Below are positions 34,887 to 45,265 of a stretch of 64,000 nt of DNA, piece by piece. Made by a program: the position numbers and the translations under genes. Origin of the DNA: Deltaproteobacteria bacterium (GTDB lineage: Bacteria; Desulfobacterota; JAFDED01); assembly GCA_019310535.1 (NCBI GenBank), contig JAFDED010000008.1, forward strand, positions 1-64,000. Direction: 5' to 3'. The notes under the pieces were generated by a model. It was not told the DNA's origin. It did not search any database and saw only the letters and a list, made by a program, of their open reading frames with translations. The stretch's first letter is position 1. Each line of letters starts with the position of its first letter.

Positions 34887-35489
34887 ATGAAAATTAGAGC
34901 GAGGGACCGGGTAAAAGCGGGTCGACGGTTTATGACGTTGCCGTTGGCACTCATTCTCCTTGTCGGTCTTGGGGCTATTGGCTTTTTGTTCGGCATACGG
35001 GAGCAGGATGTTCCTCGTCCCCCTGTTTCATGGAAGAACTTCTTGCAAATAGAGGAAAAAACGGACGCCGTCCTCTCCTTTGCCGATGAACACAGCATGA
35101 GATTGATCGCCGAGCACAGAGCCATACCCCTGAGGGATGATCCGGCGGAGATGGCGGTGGAGCTGATCGGCGCGCTCCTGGTTGGGCCCAGGAATGGGGG
35201 GAGACCAACCCTTCCCCCCGGGACGCGGTTGAGGGCCCTGTACGTGGCTGCGGACAATACTGCTGTGGTGGATTTCTCCCAAGATCTGGCTGGCAATCAT
35301 CCAGGGGGGGTGAATGCGGAAATATTGACCATCTTTTCCATCGTGAACACGCTCACCCGTAACGTGCCCCAGATCAAAAGAGTAAAGCTCCTGGTGGAAG
35401 GAGCAGAAATTGAGACCCTTTCAGGTCACGTGGATTGTCTCCGGCCCTTCTCCCTTGCACCGGCCTGGCTGGAGGATGGTCAATCATGA
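34887..35489 (+). CDS. GerMN-domain envelope protein
   Basis: 200 residues. A basic N-terminus and one hydrophobic helix (FMTLPLALILLVGLGAIGFLF, about 16-36) anchor it in the membrane; the rest is a GerMN domain: DAVLSFADEHSMRLIAEHRA, AVELIGALLVGPRNGGRPTL, LRALYVAADNTAVVDFSQDL, AEILTIFSIVNTLTRNVP, VKLLVEGAEIETLSGHVD. GerMN was named from spore germination proteins, but in Gram-negatives it occurs in periplasmic proteins of unknown role, possibly near the cell wall. Its stop overlaps the start of the MetE-like gene (ATGA), so the two are coupled. Confidence 0.88.
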   Translation: MKIRARDRVKAGRRFMTLPLALILLVGLGAIGFLFGIREQDVPRPPVSWKNFLQIEEKTDAVLSFADEHSMRLIAEHRAIPLRDDPAEMAVELIGALLVGPRNGGRPTLPPGTRLRALYVAADNTAVVDFSQDLAGNHPGGVNAEILTIFSIVNTLTRNVPQIKRVKLLVEGAEIETLSGHVDCLRPFSLAPAWLEDGQS

Positions 35490-36532
35490 AGTTCGAACCC
35501 AGATTGATGGTGACAGGCATCGGAAGCCTTCCGCATAAGTCGCCGGAGAGGGCTTGCGAAGTTATTCTGGAGAATGTTCCCGAGGCGCCTTTTTGGCCGC
35601 AGCTCCCCAATTTGAATTTTCTGGAAAGCATGTGGGTGCAATTCTCTCAGGGAATGCCCGGCCTTGTCGTCCTGGAGGACGAAAAAAAAGTCTTTATAGA
35701 TCCGGGAGATGATTACCCGCCGCAGGTGGAACAGTTTTACCAGTATCTGGAAGCGGGAAATTTTGATGCTTTTGCGATAGATTTCGACCATGCGCGGGGC
35801 TTGAAAACGATGACGACTTTGCTTCAGAGGAATGCCCCGGAGTCGCTCAAAATGGTGAAAGGACAGGTCACCGGCCCTATAAGTATGGGGATGGTCCTCA
35901 CTTATCCGAATCGAAAGTCCTTGCTGTACGACAGCACTGGGGCAGATATAGTGGTTAATCTGGTGAGGGCCAAGGGCATCTGGCAGGAAAGATTTCTACA
36001 AAGTGCTTTTCCGGGAGTCCCCACACTGATTTTCTTTGATGAGCCATATCTTGTCTCTATGGGATCGGCTTTTTTTAACGTGAGCCGGGAGGAAGTGATC
36101 GGGTACCTGGATACCTGTTTCGATGGGCTGGAGGGACTTTCCGGTATTCACTGCTGCGGCAACTCTGATTGGTCTGTGCTCCTGGATACGCGGGTGGACG
36201 TGCTGAACTTTGACGCATATGGCTTCGGAGAGACAATTTCCCTCTATCCCGTTCAGGTGGCCAGGTTTCTTTCGGAAGGCAGGTGTCTGGCATGGGGCAT
36301 TGTGCCCACGGGTGAGGAAGCCAAAGACGAATCAGCCGCAAGCCTTGTGGATCGGCTGGAAAATCACATTGATGCCCTGGCCTCACGGGGGATAGAGCGG
36401 GACCGGATTTATAAACAATCCTTTATCACCCCCTCTTGCGGAACCGGGGCGCTCTCGACGGAACTGGCGGAGAGGGTTTTTCAGCTCACCCATGAGGTTT
36501 CGGAGAGTCTGCGAGAAAAACATTTCCAGTAA
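35486..36532 (+). CDS. MetE/UROD-superfamily protein (methionine synthase-like)
   Basis: 348 residues from the ATG at 35486, which overlaps the preceding stop; an earlier opening at 35435 lies inside the GerMN gene. It resembles the C-terminal half of cobalamin-independent methionine synthase and related short UROD-like proteins: TGIGSLPHKSPERACEVILE, MVKGQVTGPISMGM, LIFFDEPYLVSMGSAFF, GIHCCGNSDWSVLLDT (cysteines where zinc/thiol ligands lie), LAWGIVPTGEE, ITPSCGTGALSTELAERVF. Short MetE-like proteins act as core methionine synthases with corrinoid donors in some anaerobes, but others have unrelated or unknown activities. Followed 66 bp later by EF-G. Confidence 0.85.
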   Translation: MKFEPRLMVTGIGSLPHKSPERACEVILENVPEAPFWPQLPNLNFLESMWVQFSQGMPGLVVLEDEKKVFIDPGDDYPPQVEQFYQYLEAGNFDAFAIDFDHARGLKTMTTLLQRNAPESLKMVKGQVTGPISMGMVLTYPNRKSLLYDSTGADIVVNLVRAKGIWQERFLQSAFPGVPTLIFFDEPYLVSMGSAFFNVSREEVIGYLDTCFDGLEGLSGIHCCGNSDWSVLLDTRVDVLNFDAYGFGETISLYPVQVARFLSEGRCLAWGIVPTGEEAKDESAASLVDRLENHIDALASRGIERDRIYKQSFITPSCGTGALSTELAERVFQLTHEVSESLREKHFQ

Positions 36533-36598
36533 AGCGGAATCGAATGGGACACAGTCCTCCCGGCTGCGTCCGCTATATACAGGAGACGCCGAGAAGCC

Positions 36599-38650
36599 AT
36601 GTCCAAACCCGGAAAAATACGACGGATTCGAAACATCGGAATCATGGCCCATATCGATGCGGGCAAGACCACCGTGACAGAGCGAATCCTCTATTACACA
36701 GGGCGCAGTTACAAAATGGGCGAGGTGCATAACGGCAAGGCAGTCATGGACTGGATGCCGGAAGAGCAGGAGCGCGGCATCACCATTACTTCGGCTGTTA
36801 CAACCTGTCCATGGCGAAATCACGACATCCATATCATCGATACACCGGGACACGTAGATTTCACCATCGAAGTTGAACGTTCTCTGCGTGTGCTGGACGG
36901 AGCTATTGCCGTTTTTTGCGCGGTTGGGGGCGTTGAGCCGCAGAGTGAGACCGTCTGGCGCCAGGCCGACAAGTATCACGTACCCCGCATAGCATTTATC
37001 AACAAAATGGACCGCATGGGGGCTGATTTTTGGGGCACCGTCCAGATGATGCGGGACAAGCTGGGAACGGTTCCTCTGCCCGTTCAGATCCCCCTGGGCG
37101 AGGAGGATACATTCCAGGGTGTGGTCAGCCTCATCGATCAAAGTGCGGTCATTTGGCGCGATGATACGTTAGGCGCGGAATTTGACATCGTTGATATTAT
37201 ACCGCCGCTGGTGCAGGAGACCGACAAGGCCAGGCAGCAAATGATCGAAACACTGGCCGAGTTCGACGATGAACTGATGGAACATTATCTTGAGGGCAAG
37301 GAAATTTCACCCGAGGCCATCCGCACCTCTATTCGCAGGGCAACATTGCAGTTGCACGCCACTCCCGTGTTGTGCGGGGCTGCCCTGCGCAATAAAGGGA
37401 TTCAGCCTCTTCTGGACGCTATTGTAGACTTTCTACCGTCCCCGCTGGATGTCCCGCCGATCCAGGGAGTAGACCCTCTCAATGGGGGCATCATCCATCG
37501 CAATGGTAACAATTCAGAGCCGCTCGCCGCGCTGGTCTTCAAAATCTGGGTGGATAACGGCAGAAAATTGTCCTTTTTACGCATCTATTCGGGCATCCTG
37601 CACTCAGACGCCGAAGTTTACAATGCCACCCGCGGTCAAAAAGAGAAAATCTACCGGTTGATGAAGATGCACGCAAACAAAAAAGAAAACATCCGGCAGG
37701 CGGGAACGGGCGATATCATCGCTGCCGTGGGACTCCGATGGGCCTCCACTGGAGACTCCCTTTGCGATGAAGAGCACCCCATTGTTCTGGAGCCCCCGGA
37801 GTATTATCAGCCGGTCATTTCCGCAGCCATTGAGCCCCGCACCCGGGAAGATCAGGAGAAGCTTGAAAATTCATTGAAAAATTTGAGCCTTGAAGATCCC
37901 ACGTTCCGGTATAAACTGGAAGAAGATACCGGCCAGATGATCATTTCGGGCATGGGTGAGCTGCATCTGGAGATTCTGGTCAACCGCCTGGAGCGCCAAT
38001 ACAACGTGCATGTGAATATGGGGAAGCCCCAGGTAGTTTACAAAGAGACCATAAAAAAACCGGCGGAGGCCAAAGGCCAGTTCTTGCGGGAGATCAATGG
38101 CGTGAAGCACTTTGGCTCTGTCTCTTTGTTGCTGAAGCCTCTGGCCAGAGGAAAGGGGTTCCAGTTTTCTGCCCGGACACCTATACTGACCATTCCAGAA
38201 GCCATGTTCCCGGTCATCCAAAAAGCGGTTAAAAACGCTTCGCTGACGGGGGGAAACTGGGGTTATCCCATGGTGGATATTCATGTGGAATTGACGGGCG
38301 GAAGTTGCGACGCCAACAATCCCTCGGAACTGGCCATGAGCGTGGCCGCCTCCAATGCCTTTCGCGAAGGCGTGCATCGGGCGGGAAGCTTATTGCTTGA
38401 ACCTCTCATGTCAGTAGAGGTGGCGGTTCCTGAAGATTTTGTAGGCAAGGTCATCGAGGATCTGAACGCCCGCCGTGGTCGCATCGAAAAGATCACCAGC
38501 CGGGGCAAGGTAACCCTGGTCGATTCCCAGGTTTCTCTATCCAGGATGTTCGGCTACTCTACGGATCTGCGCTCGGCAACCCAGGGCAGGGCCACTTTCA
38601 CCATGCAATTTTCTCACTACGATGTGATTCAGGACAGGAAAAAACAATAA
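36599..38650 (+). CDS. fusA: Elongation factor G (orphan copy)
   Basis: 683-residue translational GTPase that drives ribosome translocation or, in some paralogues, recycling. G motifs: [18 protein letters not shown] (G1), RGITITSA (G2), [15 protein letters not shown] (G3), [12 protein letters not shown] (G4). Domains II-V follow to [15 protein letters not shown]. It is not next to rpsL, rpsG or tuf as the housekeeping fusA normally is, but between a MetE-like gene and type II secretion genes, so it may be a second, EF-G2-like copy. The 18-bp gap to gspC suggests co-transcription with secretion genes. Confidence 0.95.
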   Translation: MSKPGKIRRIRNIGIMAHIDAGKTTVTERILYYTGRSYKMGEVHNGKAVMDWMPEEQERGITITSAVTTCPWRNHDIHIIDTPGHVDFTIEVERSLRVLDGAIAVFCAVGGVEPQSETVWRQADKYHVPRIAFINKMDRMGADFWGTVQMMRDKLGTVPLPVQIPLGEEDTFQGVVSLIDQSAVIWRDDTLGAEFDIVDIIPPLVQETDKARQQMIETLAEFDDELMEHYLEGKEISPEAIRTSIRRATLQLHATPVLCGAALRNKGIQPLLDAIVDFLPSPLDVPPIQGVDPLNGGIIHRNGNNSEPLAALVFKIWVDNGRKLSFLRIYSGILHSDAEVYNATRGQKEKIYRLMKMHANKKENIRQAGTGDIIAAVGLRWASTGDSLCDEEHPIVLEPPEYYQPVISAAIEPRTREDQEKLENSLKNLSLEDPTFRYKLEEDTGQMIISGMGELHLEILVNRLERQYNVHVNMGKPQVVYKETIKKPAEAKGQFLREINGVKHFGSVSLLLKPLARGKGFQFSARTPILTIPEAMFPVIQKAVKNASLTGGNWGYPMVDIHVELTGGSCDANNPSELAMSVAASNAFREGVHRAGSLLLEPLMSVEVAVPEDFVGKVIEDLNARRGRIEKITSRGKVTLVDSQVSLSRMFGYSTDLRSATQGRATFTMQFSHYDVIQDRKKQ

Positions 38651-38668
38651 CGGAAACAAGGTGGACGC

Positions 38669-39634
38669 ATGATCTGGATATTCAAGCGATATTTTTGGGC
38701 TGTCAATCTCTTGTGGATCACCGGAGTGGCATATCTTTGCTCCGATATCTTTCTCCACGTCATTGACAGCCGGCTGGACATCTCCATCTCTCCGCGAATG
38801 GGTTCCCAAGTCAAAAAGGAATCCAAAAAAGCTGTTCGGCCCGAATCTCAGTACATGAGTATCATGGAACGAAACCTTTTCGATCCTTCTGCCCGAGACA
38901 AGAAAAAGGAGCCCGCTCCACCTGAACCGGCCGCTATTCAACAAATTCCAGAGGACATCAAGCCAACCAGCGTAAAAATGGCACTCCGGGGAACAATTAC
39001 CCCGTTGCTCCTGGATGGATCGGCCCCGGACAACCCATTGGGGACAACAAACGCCCTGTATCAAAGGGAAGCCCGGGCGATCATTGAGGATCTCTCCACA
39101 CGGACCCAGTCGATCTATTCTATCAACCAGACGGTGGAAGACAGGAAAATCGTTGCCATCAAAAGAACAGAGGTGATATTAGCCAAACCGGATGGCTCCC
39201 TGGAACGGTTGATAATGGATTTTGACAAGAAACCCCGACGGAGATTCCCCTCGCGCAAGCGGAAGAGTACCCCTCGACCTAAACCTTCTTCGTCCCTTGT
39301 GGAAAAAATTTCAGCCAACTCTTATGCGGTCAGCCGGGAAGAGTTGATGCGAAACGTCCAGAACATGAGCCAGTTTTTGACTCAACTCCGCGTTCGTCCT
39401 CATTTTCAGGATGGACAGCCCAACGGATTCTTGGTAACCAATATCCGACGGGGAACCTTGGTAGAACAACTGGGGCTCCGCAATGGAGACATCATAAAAA
39501 GGGTAAACGGCGAGACTATGAACCGGCCCGATGAATTGTTCCAGGCTTATCAACAATTGCAAAACGAGAATATGATCCAGTTGGAGATCGAGCGAAAGGG
39601 GCAGGTGCAAACTCTTTCCTATACGATCCGATGA
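38669..39634 (+). CDS. gspC: Type II secretion protein C (GspC) with PDZ domain
   Basis: 321 residues. Short cytoplasmic N-terminus, one membrane helix (FWAVNLLWITGVAYLCSDIF, about 9-28), then a periplasmic homology region (YMSIMERNLFDPSARDKK, KPTSVKMALRGTITP) that in GspC contacts the secretin, and a C-terminal PDZ domain (GFLVTNIRRGTLVEQLGLRN, GDIIKRVNGETMNRPDELFQ). A lysine/proline/arginine-rich linker (about 190-210) is longer than in model GspC. AAGGTGG precedes the ATG. It is the first secretion gene of the cluster, 18 bp after EF-G. Bridges inner-membrane platform and outer-membrane secretin. Confidence 0.92.
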   Translation: MIWIFKRYFWAVNLLWITGVAYLCSDIFLHVIDSRLDISISPRMGSQVKKESKKAVRPESQYMSIMERNLFDPSARDKKKEPAPPEPAAIQQIPEDIKPTSVKMALRGTITPLLLDGSAPDNPLGTTNALYQREARAIIEDLSTRTQSIYSINQTVEDRKIVAIKRTEVILAKPDGSLERLIMDFDKKPRRRFPSRKRKSTPRPKPSSSLVEKISANSYAVSREELMRNVQNMSQFLTQLRVRPHFQDGQPNGFLVTNIRRGTLVEQLGLRNGDIIKRVNGETMNRPDELFQAYQQLQNENMIQLEIERKGQVQTLSYTIR

Positions 39635-39821
39635 CTGAACTCGATGTCAATCCCGGTTGCGCAGTCAGAGCATGAAGACCGCATTCTTAGAAAAGGGGCA
39701 AAGATTGCTTTACCCGGTTTGACAATGCAGAATCCCTGATCCAGACATGAAGGAGACCGCAAGCACCGCATCATGCTCTTCCATCGCCGCAATAGAAAGC
39801 TCATGGGGATGAAACCGCGCC
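39635..39821. other. Short non-coding gap between gspC and gspA
   Basis: 187 bp without a gene. No terminator is evident, so gspC may still be co-transcribed with gspA. Confidence 0.35.
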
Positions 39822-41825
39822 ATGTATGAATCGTTTTATGGCTTGAGAGAAAATCCTTTTAACCTCACACCGGACCCCAAATATCTGTTCCTGAGCCACA
39901 GCCATCGGGAAGCCCTGGGTCATCTGCGTTATGGGGTTGAGCAAAGAAAGGGTTTCGTCCTGATTACCGGAGGGATCGGCACGGGGAAGACAACTTTGTG
40001 CCGCACCTTCCTTCAAGAGGATTCCGGGTCTGTCCAAAGCGCGCTGATCTTTAACCCGATCATCTCGGAAGAGGAACTTCTGCAGACCATCAACAAGGAA
40101 CTGGGCGTTCCATATCAGGGGTTGCGCCGCAAAGGCCTGCTGGATGCGCTGAACGACAACCTGATCCAGCAATACTCCAGGGGACGAACCACGGTGTTGA
40201 TCATAGATGAAGCGCAGAACCTGGATTTGCATATGATGGAAAAAATTCGGATGCTCTCCAACCTTGAGACTAGCGAAGAAAAACTTATTCAGATCGTCCT
40301 GGCTGGCCAACCCGAACTGGAGAAACTCCTTCAGTTGCCCGGCTGCCGACAGATTAATGAGCGTATCGCCATACGGTGTCGCCTAAGACCGCTGGCGGCG
40401 GACGATATAGCGCCTTACATTTATCATAGGCTATCCGTAGCCGGCGGGCGGGGTGATCTCCGTATCGCCCCGGACGCGATGGAAATAATACACCGTATTA
40501 CCGAGGGTATTCCGCGCCGAGTCAATGTGCTATGCGACCGCGCCCTGCTGATAGCATACGCTCGCGAAAGCTGGAGTATTGATAAGAAAATCATTTGCCA
40601 GGCACGGGATGAAACCATGTGCCTGCCGAATATAGCCCGCGTCTCGAGTAAAATTCCGGGCTATGCAAGGCCCGCTGTAACCTGGGCGGCACTGGCTTTG
40701 CTAATGCTTACGCTGGCGGGAATAATCACCGGGCGGATCGTGGTTGAATGGCAGCCCGGCACTTCGAGCCACGGGCAGGCGGCGGCCAGACTGGGGGAAA
40801 CCATGGAGGCCGGCCGCACCGGCCCCATTCTTTCCGAATTCCTGGAGGAGGGCAAGCTGGATACGGAAGGGAGGACTTCGAACCCTCCCAAGCCCTCAAC
40901 CAACCAGGGCATCTCACCGAACGACACCACAAGCTTTGCTCCTGTTCCAGATGCTGTACATACTGAGGAGAGCGCCGAAGAGAGAAAAACTTCACTCTCA
41001 TCAATTGTTCCCGACGACCTTACTGCTCCGTCACGGATAGTGCCGGAAATATCGGCAGAGGTTTCTCCCCAAAGCGTTGGATCGGTGGAAACAACCGGTA
41101 CGGAAACACTGAAACACCCGCCCGATCCTTTGGAATGGGCCGGCGGAATGAATGTGGAGAGTGCCGTCAAGGCCATGGAGCAGGCCTGGCCTTTCCTTTC
41201 CGTCTCCGTCGGCGAAAGCGGGAAGGGATTGGGAGACGAGGACATAGCGGTGCCCGCTGCTATCCGTCGCTGGGCCAGAGCACATGGATTGCGCGCCATG
41301 GCATTTACTCTGGGATATGAGCAAATTCGTCAGTTTCGGATTCCCTGTGTCCTGGAAGTCAACCGGCCCGGCTCCGCAGAGGAACTCTACCAGGTGATTG
41401 AGTCCATGGACGATGGGGAATACACGTTTGTCGCGCCTGATGGACGTCGAGGAAGGGCCCCTCTGGACGATCTCCATCAGATCTGGTCAAACCGCACGAT
41501 TATTTTTTCGTCGGCCGCGCCCCATACGCGTCCATCGAGAATGGGCTCATCAGGTGCACACGTCAGGAAGTTACAGGCAAAGCTGAAACAACTGGGATAT
41601 CCTGTTGAAAAGGTTGACGGCCGGTTCGGGACGACCACACGCAAGGCTGTCAGACAGTTCCAGAAAGATTTCCTCCTCAAGGCCGATGGAATTCCCGGTC
41701 CCCGCAGCCTGGCCGTACTCTATCAGTTGGAGGGACACGGCGCGGATTCAACCGGAGATGAAATAAAGGCACCACCGATCAAAATCACCGATAAACCTGT
41801 AACTAAAATGGATACATTCCCATGA
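39822..41825 (+). CDS. gspA: GspA/ExeA-like AAA ATPase with peptidoglycan-binding domain
   Basis: 667 residues. Cytoplasmic AAA domain: FYGLRENPFNLTPDPKYLFL, Walker A GGIGTGKTT (about 46-54), Walker B VLIIDEAQNLD (about 127-137). A membrane helix (VTWAALALLMLTLAGIITG, about 287-305) leads to a periplasmic part: a variable Ser/Thr/Pro-rich stretch, a C39-peptidase-like fold region (AIRRWARAHGLRAMAFTLGY), and a C-terminal peptidoglycan-binding domain (VRKLQAKLKQLGYPVEKVDG, RFGTTTRKAVRQFQKDF). In Aeromonas ExeA uses ATP and peptidoglycan binding with ExeB to help the secretin cross the cell wall. Its stop overlaps the gspB start by ATGA. Confidence 0.92.
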   Translation: MYESFYGLRENPFNLTPDPKYLFLSHSHREALGHLRYGVEQRKGFVLITGGIGTGKTTLCRTFLQEDSGSVQSALIFNPIISEEELLQTINKELGVPYQGLRRKGLLDALNDNLIQQYSRGRTTVLIIDEAQNLDLHMMEKIRMLSNLETSEEKLIQIVLAGQPELEKLLQLPGCRQINERIAIRCRLRPLAADDIAPYIYHRLSVAGGRGDLRIAPDAMEIIHRITEGIPRRVNVLCDRALLIAYARESWSIDKKIICQARDETMCLPNIARVSSKIPGYARPAVTWAALALLMLTLAGIITGRIVVEWQPGTSSHGQAAARLGETMEAGRTGPILSEFLEEGKLDTEGRTSNPPKPSTNQGISPNDTTSFAPVPDAVHTEESAEERKTSLSSIVPDDLTAPSRIVPEISAEVSPQSVGSVETTGTETLKHPPDPLEWAGGMNVESAVKAMEQAWPFLSVSVGESGKGLGDEDIAVPAAIRRWARAHGLRAMAFTLGYEQIRQFRIPCVLEVNRPGSAEELYQVIESMDDGEYTFVAPDGRRGRAPLDDLHQIWSNRTIIFSSAAPHTRPSRMGSSGAHVRKLQAKLKQLGYPVEKVDGRFGTTTRKAVRQFQKDFLLKADGIPGPRSLAVLYQLEGHGADSTGDEIKAPPIKITDKPVTKMDTFP

Positions 41826-42991
41826 GTACCATACTCGATGCACTGGCCAAGGCCAAACAGGAAAAAGGACGGCGGGGCAATGCGCGTCCGAGCGTCACGA
41901 TCCCACCTTCTCGGCCCCGCGGCAAAGGACGAGGTCTTTGGATTCTGCTGCCGGCTGCTGCCGTCGCGCTGGCAGTAACGCTGCTGGTTACGTCTCTTCG
42001 TCCGCACTGGGCCGAACCTGTGCTGGTTGCCATGGGGTTTGGTAAAAAGCAAGAAGCCTCCACCATCGAGGCGAGCAAACCGTCCGTGCCATCAGCCGCG
42101 GAGAAAACATCGCAGCAAAAACCTGGGGATGTCCGGCGTCAGGGCTTTCTTGAAATCCTGATGAAATCCAAGGAAGGGGGTACCGGCGGGAAAGCCAAGC
42201 CCGTCTTCCCTTCCGGCACCAAACAAGACCGTGCCGCAAAAGATAACATTTCAGGAAAAACAATACCGCCTTTTCTACAAAAGATCAAAAAGTCAGATTC
42301 AACTGCCCGTGCCTCTGTAAAAAAATCCTCACCAACCCAGCAGGCGGAGAATCCATTTGCCCGACTCCTGGCGGCAAAGAAGGAAACATCAAGCCAGAAA
42401 AGCAGGTCAACCACTCCTGCCCACGCGCTGGGCCTGGATATCCAGGCCTCAGGCAAAAGCGCTCTTGCTTCCAGAGAGCTTTTCAACCAGGGAGTGGACC
42501 TGGAAAAGGCCGGCAAACCGCAAGAGGCTATCGCGGCTTATCGAAAGGCGATAGCCGCTGATAAGAACTTCTCTCGTGCTTATATCAACCTGGGCAACCT
42601 GTATCTCAATCGCCGGAAAAATCCACGACAAGCCATATTCATGTACCGCCGGGCACTGGAGAACTCACCGGGAAACCCCAAGGCGCACAATAACATGGGA
42701 GTCGCATTCATGGCACTGGAACAATTCGACAAGGCGGAGGCGGAATTGCTCAAGGCTGTCAAACTCGATACAAAATTCGTTGACCCCCTATACAACCTGT
42801 CATGTCTTTTCGCCCGAAAGAGGGATGCGGCCACCGCACTCTCGTGGCTTAAAAAAGCGCACACTCTGGGTGGAGACGAAATTATTCGCTGGGCGATGAA
42901 AGATCAGGATCTGGAAAATTTGCGTAAATTTCCTGCATACCGGAATTTCCTTAAAACCACCCAATCCACCCGGGAGAATCTTGGAAAATGA
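41822..42991 (+). CDS. gspB: GspB-like inner-membrane protein with TPR repeats
   Basis: 389 residues. The N-terminus MSTILDALAKAKQEKGRR followed by one helix (GLWILLPAAAVALAVTLLVT, about 38-57) is the GspB/ExeB pattern. The middle is a long Lys/Ser/Pro-rich periplasmic stalk. Instead of a typical GspB C-terminal domain, the last ~170 residues are TPR units: ELFNQGVDLEKAGKPQEAIA, FSRAYINLGNLYLNRRKNPR, PKAHNNMGVAFMALEQFDKA, DPLYNLSCLFARKRDAAT. Overlaps both gspA and gspD by ATGA, so all three are translationally coupled. Expected to work with GspA in secretin placement. Confidence 0.85.
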   Translation: MSTILDALAKAKQEKGRRGNARPSVTIPPSRPRGKGRGLWILLPAAAVALAVTLLVTSLRPHWAEPVLVAMGFGKKQEASTIEASKPSVPSAAEKTSQQKPGDVRRQGFLEILMKSKEGGTGGKAKPVFPSGTKQDRAAKDNISGKTIPPFLQKIKKSDSTARASVKKSSPTQQAENPFARLLAAKKETSSQKSRSTTPAHALGLDIQASGKSALASRELFNQGVDLEKAGKPQEAIAAYRKAIAADKNFSRAYINLGNLYLNRRKNPRQAIFMYRRALENSPGNPKAHNNMGVAFMALEQFDKAEAELLKAVKLDTKFVDPLYNLSCLFARKRDAATALSWLKKAHTLGGDEIIRWAMKDQDLENLRKFPAYRNFLKTTQSTRENLGK

Positions 42992-45264
42992 TGAAATTTT
43001 TTTCCTCAGTTATCGGATTTACTTTTTTTATATGCATGAGCGTCCTCCCACCCGCCCCCGACACGACCTGGGGCGCCAGGGTGACGAGCGAAGAAAAAGT
43101 GGAAGCGCCTTCTGCGCCATCCGCACCGCCGGCAAAAAAACCGCCCGGTACGACCCCCAGCGTTGCGCCCGAAACTCCCGCAGCACCTCCTGGTGATGAA
43201 TTAAGTCCCATTACCATGAATTTCATCGATATGGATATCCGGGAGCTCATCCGGCTGATCAGCGAACGAACCGGAAAGAACTTTATTGTCGATGAGCGGG
43301 TCAAAGGAAACGTCACCGTCATCGCGCCAAAGCCCATTTCGCCGGAGATGGCCTACCGCGTGTTTCTTTCGATCCTTGAAGTACATGGCTACAGGGTCGT
43401 TCCGGCCGGAAGCGTCAATAAGGTCGTACCGGCGCTCCTTGCGAGACAGCGGGGAGTGGAGACCTTTGAGGGGAGGGTCCCAATGGAAGTTGATGGATCG
43501 GATAAGATCATCACCCAGATAATCCCGCTCCTTTACGCCAATGTCGAACAGGTCAAGAACCTTCTGGTCCCGCTGGTGTCCAAAGAGAGCGTTGTCCTGT
43601 CCTATCGGGACAATAACATGCTCGTCATTACCGATGTGGCCTCCAATATTGCACGCCTTCTTAAGATCATTCATGAGATAGATGTGGAGGGACTTGAAGA
43701 AAGGATTCACATCCAACGGCTGAGGTATGCCGTGGCATCGGAGATGGCCAATTTGATCAACTCACTGATGTCTTCAGCCGCCCGCACTCCAACCCGGTCC
43801 CGAACCCCTACCAGGGGCAGAACCCAGACTCCGCCGGCGCCGTTCAGAAGGGCTGTGCAGGCTGCAGGGCCGAGCGAGACCGTGAAGGTGCTGTCCGACG
43901 ACCGCACCAATACTTTGATTATTCTCGCAGGCCCGCGCACGGGCGAAATGATCTTGGATCTGATTAGCAAACTGGACGTGGAAACTCCCAAGGGGCGAGG
44001 CCGGATCCATGTCTATTACCTCAACTACGCGAATGCCGAGGAGATGGCACAGACCCTGACTCAACTGCCTACCCAGCCGGCGCAACAGCGGACTGCGAGA
44101 GCTCCCGTGGTGGCCAGTAGAACACGGGTCCCCCAAGCTGCAGCCAGAACACCGCTCCTCTCCGGCGTCAACATCACAGCAGACAAAGCCACCAACTCCC
44201 TGATCATTACGGCTACACCGGAAGATTACGATATGCTGGTATCGGTCATCGAGAAGCTCGATATACCAAGGCTTCAGGTATTTATTGAAGCGCTTTTTGT
44301 GGAGATATCCGCCAACGAGAGGCTGGATATGGGGGTGGAGTGGAGCGCCTTCGGAAATCCCACCGTCGATGACTATGAGACAGTCGTGGGAGGCAGTTTT
44401 ATCAGTAGTTCAAATCTTGGATCCGTACTGGGAGCCGTGGGACAGGGCGTTCAACCGTCATTTCCAAGCGGATTTGCACTGGGTGTACTGGGGGAGACGT
44501 TCCAATTTGGCGATGTAACCATCAACTCATTGGCAGCTCTCGTCAACCTGCTGAAAAGCATGAGCAACGTGGATATCCTCTCCACTCCTCAGATTCTCAC
44601 CATGGACAACGAGGAGGCGAAGATCATCGTCTCCACTAATGTGCCGTTTACCGTTCGCGCCGATGTGGATGCCACCAACATCGCAAGGACCGTCAGGACA
44701 TTTGAATATCGGGACGTGGGCGTAACCCTCAATGTGACCCCCTCCATCACCAAGAACAAGTTCATCCGGCTCAAGCTTTTCCAGGAAGTTTCCAGCCTGG
44801 TCTCCGCGGTGAGCGGCGGCGTAGCTTCGGCCGAGCTTGCCCCCACCACGCTGAAACGACAGGCCGAGACCGTGGTGGTGGTCAAGGACGAGAGCACCAT
44901 CGTCATCGGGGGCCTCATCGGGGATCAGATCAACACCAGCGAATCCATGGCTCCCTGCCTTGGCGAGATCCCGTATCTTGGATGGCTGTTCCGCACAACC
45001 GCACGCCAGCGGGAAAAGACCAATCTCCTGATCTTCCTCACACCTCATATCATCGATACACCGGAAAAAGTTGAGGCCTTTTACAAGAAGAAACACCATC
45101 TCATCATGGAAGAAAAAACAAGCAAGGACACATCGTTGAAGCTGGAGGAATCTATCCCGGCTCCCCGGGAGAGCCCTCCCGTGAATAAAACACCTTCCTC
45201 GGATCAGCCTTCGGCCGAGCAACCGCCGGCGCATGATGACGAACCCGCCGGGGAGGGGCGCTAG
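42988..45264 (+). CDS. gspD: Type II secretion secretin (GspD)
   Basis: 758 residues forming the outer-membrane channel. A signal peptide (residues 1 to about 28) and an Ala/Pro-rich linker precede the N0 domain (ITMNFIDMDIRELIRLISER), then N1-N3 repeats (NVEQVKNLLVPLVSKESVVL, ERIHIQRLRYAVASEMANLI, GRIHVYYLNYANAEEMAQTL). The secretin domain starts near residue 425 (LQVFIEALFVEISANERLDM) and ends with VVVKDESTIVIGGLIGDQIN and TNLLIFLTPHIIDTPEKVEA. N2 and N3 contain Thr/Arg- and Pro/Ala-rich insertions (ARTPTRSRTPTRGRTQTPPA), and the C-terminus is a Pro/Glu-rich tail where a pilotin-binding S domain might be expected. Confidence 0.95.
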   Translation: MMKFFSSVIGFTFFICMSVLPPAPDTTWGARVTSEEKVEAPSAPSAPPAKKPPGTTPSVAPETPAAPPGDELSPITMNFIDMDIRELIRLISERTGKNFIVDERVKGNVTVIAPKPISPEMAYRVFLSILEVHGYRVVPAGSVNKVVPALLARQRGVETFEGRVPMEVDGSDKIITQIIPLLYANVEQVKNLLVPLVSKESVVLSYRDNNMLVITDVASNIARLLKIIHEIDVEGLEERIHIQRLRYAVASEMANLINSLMSSAARTPTRSRTPTRGRTQTPPAPFRRAVQAAGPSETVKVLSDDRTNTLIILAGPRTGEMILDLISKLDVETPKGRGRIHVYYLNYANAEEMAQTLTQLPTQPAQQRTARAPVVASRTRVPQAAARTPLLSGVNITADKATNSLIITATPEDYDMLVSVIEKLDIPRLQVFIEALFVEISANERLDMGVEWSAFGNPTVDDYETVVGGSFISSSNLGSVLGAVGQGVQPSFPSGFALGVLGETFQFGDVTINSLAALVNLLKSMSNVDILSTPQILTMDNEEAKIIVSTNVPFTVRADVDATNIARTVRTFEYRDVGVTLNVTPSITKNKFIRLKLFQEVSSLVSAVSGGVASAELAPTTLKRQAETVVVVKDESTIVIGGLIGDQINTSESMAPCLGEIPYLGWLFRTTARQREKTNLLIFLTPHIIDTPEKVEAFYKKKHHLIMEEKTSKDTSLKLEESIPAPRESPPVNKTPSSDQPSAEQPPAHDDEPAGEGR

Positions 45265-45265
45265 G

